DNA of 64,000 nt from CAWCAW01 sp963793645 (GTDB lineage Bacteria > Actinomycetota > Acidimicrobiia > Acidimicrobiales > UBA8190), in the NCBI GenBank assembly GCA_963793645.1, contig CAWCAW010000006.1:558001-622000 (forward strand), written 5' to 3'. Under the pieces are notes generated by a model. That model was not told where the DNA came from. It did not search any database and saw nothing but the letters and a program-made list of their open reading frames with translations. Positions 59,001 through 64,000 of the stretch are shown here, piece after piece (position 1 is the first letter of the stretch; each line of letters opens with the position of its first letter). A program made the translations under genes and the position numbers.

Positions 59001-59810
59001 TCAGGTAGCCGGCCCCAGCACGTACTCGCCGGTGCGGGGGTGGTGGTACCAGCCGCTGGCCGCATGGGTCCCGCCGTCGACGTGGATCGTCTGTCCTGTC
59101 ACATAGCTAGCGAGGTCACTGGCCAGGAACACGGCCGCCCCGGCCATCTCGTCCACGTGGCCGGCGCGCCCCATGGGTACCGTCAAACCAAAGCCGGCCT
59201 CGGCGCCCGGAGGAGCGACCGAAGCCATGCCCTCGGTCATGGTGATGTCAGGGGCCAACGCGTTGACGCGGATGCCGTGGGGAGCGAGCTCGAGCGCAGC
59301 CGTTTTGGTGAAGTTGATCACTCCCGCCTTGGCCGCCGCGTAGGAGGCGTAGCCGGGGGCGGCCCGCACGCCTTCGATGGAGGTGACGCTGATGATGCTT
59401 CCCCTGATACTGCGTTGCACCATCTGCCTGGCCACCCGCTGGGTGCAGATCATGACGTGGCGCAGGTTGGCACGGTAGAGCGCGTCGAAGCCGTTATCCG
59501 ATGTGTCGAGCAGTGGTGCGGCGAAGACCCCGCCCGCATTGTTCACGAGGATGCTCACCGGGCCAAGCTCCTCGGTGGTGCGGGCCAGGGCCTCGTCCAC
59601 CTCGGCGCCGTCGCGCACGTCCACGGTGAGGCCCAGACCCCCAACCTCGGTGCCGGCCGAGGCCGCCGTTTCGGCGTTGCGCTCCCACACCGCCACACGA
59701 GCACCGAAGGCGGCCAGCCCACGGGCGATGCCGCGCCCGATTCCGGCGCCGCCACCGGTCACCACGGCGACCCGATCTGTCAGCAGCACGGACGAAGGCT
59801 CTAGGGACAC
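59001..59810 (-). CDS. Short-chain dehydrogenase/reductase
   Basis: A 269-residue classical SDR: TGGGAGIGRGI near residue 18, NNAGGVF near 92, SVTSIEG near 140 and YAAAKAG near 157 with the catalytic Ser, Tyr and Lys; second-strand residue pattern VAVWERN suggests a Glu for NAD preference. C-terminus has the SDR VDGG turn. It is divergent from the CMD gene (67 bases between starts) and convergent with the SDR at 58161. Confidence 0.88.
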   Translation of the reverse strand: MSLEPSSVLLTDRVAVVTGGGAGIGRGIARGLAAFGARVAVWERNAETAASAGTEVGGLGLTVDVRDGAEVDEALARTTEELGPVSILVNNAGGVFAAPLLDTSDNGFDALYRANLRHVMICTQRVARQMVQRSIRGSIISVTSIEGVRAAPGYASYAAAKAGVINFTKTAALELAPHGIRVNALAPDITMTEGMASVAPPGAEAGFGLTVPMGRAGHVDEMAGAAVFLASDLASYVTGQTIHVDGGTHAASGWYHHPRTGEYVLGPAT

Positions 59811-59877
59811 GTCACCTGCCTATAGTTTTCGCGGGCAGCGACGCCAGGTCCGCTGCTCCTTCTGAGAGTAGGTACGC

Positions 59878-60465
59878 ATGCCCAGGATAGAGCCCATCCC
59901 CATGGACGAGCTTGGCGAGGACGCCCGGCGCATCATCGAGGAAGGGGTGGCGGACGGCACCTATGCCACTGCGGTGCCCCTCCAGATCTTCGCCTACAAG
60001 TCGGCCCAGCTCCTCATGACCAATGCCGCCCGGCACGTAATGGGGAAGCAAAGCCTGCTCGGTCCGCGCATCGTCGAGCTCATCCGCATCCGCAGCGCCC
60101 AGTTGGGCGAGTGCCAGCCGTGCATGCAGTCGCGCAAGCACGACTCCATCACCGACCAGGACGTCGCCTGCCTGCTGGCGCCGGGGGCGGGGCAGCTCAC
60201 CGAGCAGGAGCGCCTGGCCGTGCAGTTCCTCGACTTACTGTCGGCCGATCATCACGCCATCGACGACGAGATCTACCGCGAGCTCGGTCAGGTGTTCACG
60301 GCCGCCCAGATCGTCGAGCTCGGCTTCACCTGTGCCAGCACCATGGGCCTGCACCGTTTCATCCACACCCTTGACGTGAACGGCACTGGCCAACCCGCCA
60401 TTGCATACGCCCGCGACCAGGTCGACACCGCCTATCTCGACGCCGTGACGCCGGCACGGCCGTGA
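59878..60465 (+). CDS. Carboxymuconolactone decarboxylase / AhpD-like protein
   Basis: A 195-residue alpha-helical protein with the conserved IVELIRIRSAQLGECQPCMQ segment, then SRKHD: a redox CxxC plus acidic/His residues as in AhpD and peroxidase-related CMD proteins. The following helix LTEQERLAVQFLDLLS and VELGFTCASTMGLHRFIHTL are also typical. It overlaps the next gene by GTGA. Role is likely peroxide or alkyl-hydroperoxide reduction, or a CMD-like isomerase; the sequence does not decide. Confidence 0.83.
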   Translation: MPRIEPIPMDELGEDARRIIEEGVADGTYATAVPLQIFAYKSAQLLMTNAARHVMGKQSLLGPRIVELIRIRSAQLGECQPCMQSRKHDSITDQDVACLLAPGAGQLTEQERLAVQFLDLLSADHHAIDDEIYRELGQVFTAAQIVELGFTCASTMGLHRFIHTLDVNGTGQPAIAYARDQVDTAYLDAVTPARP

Positions 60466-61457
60466 GCGAGGCGATCCTCGTCACGGGCGCCACGGGCCTG
60501 GCCGGGGCCAATGTGTGCCGGCAGCTGGTCGATCGCGGCGATCACGTCCGCGCCTTGGCCCGGGCCTCGGCGGACACCGGGCCGCTCGAGGCTATGGGGG
60601 TGGAGATCGTCACAGGCGATGTGACCGCCGGCGCCGACGTGCGACGCGCCGCCAGCCACACCGACGCCGTCATCCACTGCGCCGCCCTGTTGGGCGGCGC
60701 CAGCCAGCACCTACCCGACTTCGAGGCCGTGAACATCCGGGGAACGGCCAACGTCTTGGACGCGGCCGAGGCATTGGGGCTGCGGCGGGTGGTGGCCGTG
60801 AGTACGAGCACATTCTTCGACACCACCGGCGGCCATGAGCGCGAAGACGCGCCGGTGCTCACGGAGCCGAGCTCCGATCCCTATACGGTCACCAAACTGG
60901 CCGCCTTCAAAGACGCCATGGCCCGGGCCGCAGCCGGGGCCGACGTGGTGACCACTCACCCCGGCGCCATCTACGGGCCTTCCCCCGTGGCCAGTAACGC
61001 CCTCGGGATCACGAGCTTCAACCGAGTGCTGCTCTCCGCCCTGCGGGGCCGCATCACGCAATACCTCACGTTTCCGGTCAGCTGGGTGTTCGCCGACGAC
61101 GTGGCCCGGGGCTGCATCCTGGCTCTCGACCGGGGCGTGGCGGGTGAGCGTTACATGCTCGATGGACGGCCCGAGGACGAAGTGAGCACGGCGGAGGCGT
61201 GCAATCGGATCTGCGAGCTCAGTGGTCTGGACCACCGGGTGCTGGACGTCGTCCCGTCGGATGACCCCGCCCTGGCGGAGGTGTTCGGACCGACACTGGT
61301 GGCCATCGCCTTCAAGCTGGCCGCCCATCCCCACGCCCGACGAGAGCTGCACGAATCCAAGACCTACAAACGGCTGGGCTACGACCCGGTGGGCCTCGAC
61401 GACGGACTGCAGCAGACGGCGCAGTGGATGCGCGCCATCGGCAAGGTCTCGTGGTGA
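60462..61457 (+). CDS. NAD-dependent epimerase/dehydratase family protein
   Basis: A 331-residue extended SDR: VTGATGLAGANVCRQL (GxxGxxG) at the N-terminus, DVTAGADVRRAA, VIHCAALLGGAS, and the catalytic Tyr/Lys in DPYTVTKLAAF near residue 145, followed by HPGAIYGPSPVA. Resembles dihydroflavonol-reductase/3-beta-hydroxysteroid dehydrogenase-like enzymes. GTG 60462 overlaps the CMD stop, so the two genes are coupled. Confidence 0.87.
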   Translation: MSEAILVTGATGLAGANVCRQLVDRGDHVRALARASADTGPLEAMGVEIVTGDVTAGADVRRAASHTDAVIHCAALLGGASQHLPDFEAVNIRGTANVLDAAEALGLRRVVAVSTSTFFDTTGGHEREDAPVLTEPSSDPYTVTKLAAFKDAMARAAAGADVVTTHPGAIYGPSPVASNALGITSFNRVLLSALRGRITQYLTFPVSWVFADDVARGCILALDRGVAGERYMLDGRPEDEVSTAEACNRICELSGLDHRVLDVVPSDDPALAEVFGPTLVAIAFKLAAHPHARRELHESKTYKRLGYDPVGLDDGLQQTAQWMRAIGKVSW

Positions 61458-61490
61458 GGACGTTCGAGCGCTAGGCCGAACCCAAGACTC

Positions 61491-62222
61491 ATGCCCGCGT
61501 CCCAGCCCACCATCATCGCCACCAGCATCGGCTTCCAGTCCGACGGTTCGGACCCATGGAATCTCCGTCCGGGTCCCGCCTACTCCGTCGCCGCCGAGCT
61601 GGCCGGAGCAGGACGACACCCCCGCCTCTGCATCATCGGCACCGCCGTTGGTGACAATCCCAGTTGGCTGGCGGCTATCCACCACGCGTTTTCCAAACTC
61701 GACATGGTGGTCTCTCACCTCAACGTGTTTCCGATGCCAAACATCGAGGACATGCAGAGCCACCTGTCTCAACAAGACCTCATCTGGGTCAGTGGGGGAA
61801 GCACGGCCAACCTTCTGGCCCTATGGCGGCTCCATGGACTCGACACGATCTTGCGGACCGCCTGGCAGGCCGGAATCGTATTGATGGGAGTGTCCGCCGG
61901 GTCCTTGTGCTGGCACGTCGGGGGTACGACGGACTCGTTCGGATTGCCCCTCCAACCGATCACCGATGCCCTGGGCTTCCTGCCCTATAGCAATAGCCCC
62001 CACCACGACGCCGAAGCGCAGCGGCGCCCTCTGATCCACCGCCTCATCGCCGACGGCACGCTGCCCAGCGGCTACGCCACCGACAATGGCGCCGGCCTCG
62101 TCTACCGGGGAACGGACCTCCACGACGCCATCGCCGAGAAGCCAGGAGCTTTCGCATACGAGATCACGCGAGAACGAGACACGGCTCGAGAGAAGACCAT
62201 TCCCACTCGTTGCCTGGTCTGA
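61491..62222 (+). CDS. Peptidase E (family S51)
   Basis: A 243-residue serine peptidase-like protein. Nucleophile Ser is in LMGVSAGSLCW near residue 136; QQDLIWVSGGSTANLLALW near 95 and a His-containing SPHHDAEAQRR near 169 complete the expected site. Family members split dipeptides with N-terminal Asp or process cyanophycin-like material. ATG 61491 is the first Met; no strong ribosome site. It follows the epimerase by 33 bases. Confidence 0.83.
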   Translation: MPASQPTIIATSIGFQSDGSDPWNLRPGPAYSVAAELAGAGRHPRLCIIGTAVGDNPSWLAAIHHAFSKLDMVVSHLNVFPMPNIEDMQSHLSQQDLIWVSGGSTANLLALWRLHGLDTILRTAWQAGIVLMGVSAGSLCWHVGGTTDSFGLPLQPITDALGFLPYSNSPHHDAEAQRRPLIHRLIADGTLPSGYATDNGAGLVYRGTDLHDAIAEKPGAFAYEITRERDTAREKTIPTRCLV

Positions 62223-62309
62223 CTCCCACTCTGACCCGCCATCGCAACTCGGTTACGACACGGCTACGCTGCCAAGCGATCGTTGATACAGGTACCAGGA
62301 GGTAACGCC

Positions 62310-63080
62310 ATGCCCGAGTTCACTTCATACGCGGCGGGAACCCCGTCGTGGGTCGACCACGCCGCCAAGGACATCGACACGTCCAATTCCTTTTATGGCA
62401 GCCTCTTCGGCTGGGAGGCCGAGGACCAAGGCGCCGACATGGGCCACTACACCCTGCTGCGCAAAGGGGGCAAAACTGTCGCCGGCAACATGGGAGCCAT
62501 GGAGGGTCAGCCGAGCGCGTGGATCACCTACGTCTCCGTACAAGACGCCGATGCAACAGTGGACCTCGCCAAAAAGGCAGGGGCCACCGTGTTCGTCGAG
62601 CCCATGGACGTGTCGGATATCGGCCGCATGGCGGTCTTCGCCGATCCCACCGGGGCGGCTATCGGCATCTGGCAGCCGAAGTCGTTCATCGGAGCCGAGC
62701 TCGCCAACGAGCCGGGGGCCTTCGGTTGGAACGAGCTCAACACTCGTGACGTGCCTGCCGCCAAGAGCTTTTATACGGAGGTATTCGGTTGGACACCCAA
62801 TGACCTCGACATGGGGGACATGCAGTACACCGAATGGAGACTCGGCGAGAACCCGGTGGCGGGGATGATGTCCATGCCGGACATGGTTCCCGCCGAGGTG
62901 CGGGCTCACTGGCTCGTCTACTTTGGCACCGCCGACACCGACGCCACGGTGGCGAAGGCGAGCGAGCTGGGTGCCATGGTCCTGGTCCCGCCGACAGACA
63001 TTCCTCCAGGTCGTTTCTCGGTGCTTGCCGATCCTGACGGTGCTGCCTTCGCCGTGATCAAGATGGTTCCCGCCACCTGA
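62310..63080 (+). CDS. Two-domain VOC (glyoxalase-fold) protein
   Basis: A 256-residue tandem VOC protein: domain 1 residues ~10-125 (PSWVDHAAKDIDTSNSFYGS, LFGWEAED, AVFADPTGAAIGIWQP) and domain 2 ~135-255 (FGWNELNTRDVPAAKSFYTE, VFGWTPND, SVLADPDGAAFAVIKM). The pattern fits the actinobacterial hydroxylase/CgcA-like tandem VOC group. ATG 62310 has AGGAGGT 6 bases upstream. Ligands suggest substrate binding rather than a full glyoxalase centre. Substrate unknown. Confidence 0.87.
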   Translation: MPEFTSYAAGTPSWVDHAAKDIDTSNSFYGSLFGWEAEDQGADMGHYTLLRKGGKTVAGNMGAMEGQPSAWITYVSVQDADATVDLAKKAGATVFVEPMDVSDIGRMAVFADPTGAAIGIWQPKSFIGAELANEPGAFGWNELNTRDVPAAKSFYTEVFGWTPNDLDMGDMQYTEWRLGENPVAGMMSMPDMVPAEVRAHWLVYFGTADTDATVAKASELGAMVLVPPTDIPPGRFSVLADPDGAAFAVIKMVPAT

Positions 63081-63129
63081 CCGATGGAGTTGCCGCCCGA
63101 CGCGGTGGATCTCTCATCGGCGCCACGGG

Positions 63130-64000
63130 CTAACCGGGCGGCACGGACCAGTGCACCAGGTCCCGACTCCGAACCACCCCAATCTCTGCGTGCCCCCACC
63201 CGCCGAACTGGGTCAGCTCCGTACTTCCGGCGTATGTGAGATAGGTGTACCCGTTGACGGAGTCTTGACAGATAAAGGCCGAGTTGGCGTGTTCAAAGTT
63301 CACGCTGGAGATTCCCGACCCCGTGTCCCACGGCTGGCTCGGGACCTGAAGCTCACGTCCGTCGTCCCAGTGCAGCCAGCTCTGCGGACTCGTCGGTTTG
63401 CCGACGAGCGTGAAGATCCAGGGTTGATCGAACGTGTTCGACGTGGCCACCAGACGCCACAGGCCATCGATCGACACCAATTCGTAGTTCTCGAAGGTGT
63501 CCCCGTAGACCCGAATGCCGGGGCGGCCGATCACCACCCAAGGACCGTACAAAGACCCACTCTTCGACCAGGCGATCTCGAAGGCCTGGGTCTGTGACGT
63601 CGTACCCACCTTGTACGCCAGGATCAGCCCGTTGTCCATCCAGGCCAGCGCAGGGTCGATCATGCGAACGCCGGGGGAAGGGTGCAGAGCCGGCGCCAAA
63701 GGTTGTGGGCCCGACCAGTGCACCAGGTCGGGTGAGGTCCGGAAGTAAAGCTTCGCTTGGACCGGCCCTGTCTCACCGGGCGGCGAGTCATAGGTCGAGA
63801 CAAACTCGCCGGACGGGGCGCGGACCACATCTGGCGATGCCATGCCGCCGGGCTGCTCGGTCCACGGAGCGGGGGCGCTCCAGTGAACGAAATCGGTGCT
63901 CTGGGCGGTGGCGATGTCCCAGTGCTCGTCGCCTGCGATGACCGTGTTATTGGTGACGTAGCTGAACAGCAGGTGCCAGCTTCCCATCGCCCAGATGAGA
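63130..64000 (-). CDS. Glycoside hydrolase-like (GH43-type five-bladed propeller) protein, 5' partial
   Basis: The frame runs off the right edge; ~289 codons are visible, including upstream codons LIWA before MGSWHLLFSYV. Repeated strand motifs FVHWSAP, LVHWSGP and LVHWSVP, DPALAWMDNGLILAYKVG and WLVA/TYLTYAG-type segments recur as in GH43/GH32-like furanosidase propellers. Catalytic acidic residues cannot be fixed without the N-terminal part. The gene converges with the VOC gene (49 bases between stops). Confidence 0.65.
   Translation of the reverse strand, partial: LIWAMGSWHLLFSYVTNNTVIAGDEHWDIATAQSTDFVHWSAPAPWTEQPGGMASPDVVRAPSGEFVSTYDSPPGETGPVQAKLYFRTSPDLVHWSGPQPLAPALHPSPGVRMIDPALAWMDNGLILAYKVGTTSQTQAFEIAWSKSGSLYGPWVVIGRPGIRVYGDTFENYELVSIDGLWRLVATSNTFDQPWIFTLVGKPTSPQSWLHWDDGRELQVPSQPWDTGSGISSVNFEHANSAFICQDSVNGYTYLTYAGSTELTQFGGWGHAEIGVVRSRDLVHWSVPPG

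Noticed and set aside
60711..61775. 354-codon minus-strand frame
   Set aside because: Antisense to the epimerase gene whose motifs are complete; no recognisable protein.
1..64000. tRNA, rRNA, CRISPR or insertion-sequence content
   Set aside because: Reading the intergenic stretches I saw no tRNA cloverleaf arms, repeat-spacer arrays, transposase motifs or terminal inverted repeats.

Overview
The window is a high-GC actinobacterial chromosome segment. Pointers are a type-2 (mycobacterial-style) PyrF, a mycothiol-linked DinB/MDMPI-like enzyme, plant-type acyl-ACP desaturase, ECF sigma factors of actinobacterial type, many GTG/TTG starts and 4-nt start/stop overlaps. An acidimicrobial (Acidimicrobiia) soil or sediment lineage is my inference. 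I saw no rRNA, tRNA, CRISPR array, insertion sequence or phage module.

Region 1 (1-10.75 kb) is a gamma-glutamyl/amine nitrogen island. It holds the three separate glutamate-synthase-like subunits (GATase II, GXGXG, FMN/Fe-S; the glxBCD or N-methylglutamate synthase arrangement), an XRE-cupin regulator, a universal stress protein, a GmaS/GlnT-like glutamine synthetase with a long structured leader, then a class I amidotransferase, a very divergent glutamine synthetase homologue, a PhyH dioxygenase and an isocitrate/isopropylmalate-type dehydrogenase.

Region 2 (10.8-18.8 kb) has an envelope operon (cupredoxin, two ferritin-like proteins, a membrane protein), pyrF, an ABC ATPase fused to a cyclic-nucleotide-binding domain with its FtsX-like permease, a permease fragment, two decayed genes joined tail to tail, and small DUF1059 and SnoaL-like genes.

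Region 3 (18.9-25.3 kb) contains the most interesting locus: two secreted alpha/alpha-toroid (squalene-cyclase-repeat) proteins and an SCO2322-like secreted protein. A cobalamin riboswitch lies directly upstream of the second toroid gene. This suggests a split, transcobalamin-like extracellular corrinoid-binding system. Secreted proteins of unknown role and a broken IPT/TIG gene follow.

Region 4 (25.5-36.4 kb): ion-channel-like membrane proteins, a triple IPT/TIG secreted protein, an ECF sigma factor with its membrane anti-sigma partner, an RCK-pore-RCK potassium channel, type III glutamine synthetase GlnN, a flippase-like membrane protein and small regulators.

Region 5 (36.4-44.4 kb): a zinc alcohol dehydrogenase/VOC pair, an APC permease and, divergent from it, a four-gene translationally coupled operon (glutamine synthetase homologue, aldehyde dehydrogenase, SDR, gamma-glutamyl hydrolase). 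This is a gamma-glutamylation amine catabolic route in which an SDR stands where PuuB oxidase would be, so an amino alcohol is a plausible substrate.

Region 6 (44.4-64 kb): acyl-ACP desaturase, potassium channel, luciferase-like oxidoreductase, mycothiol-type enzyme with a divergent frameshifted TetR gene and a clear palindromic operator, an ECF42-type sigma factor with its DGPF protein, a run of decayed genes, a seven-repeat beta-propeller secreted protein, an acyl-CoA desaturase, a cold-shock protein, two SDRs, a carboxymuconolactone decarboxylase/epimerase pair, peptidase E, a two-domain VOC protein and a partial glycosidase at the right edge.
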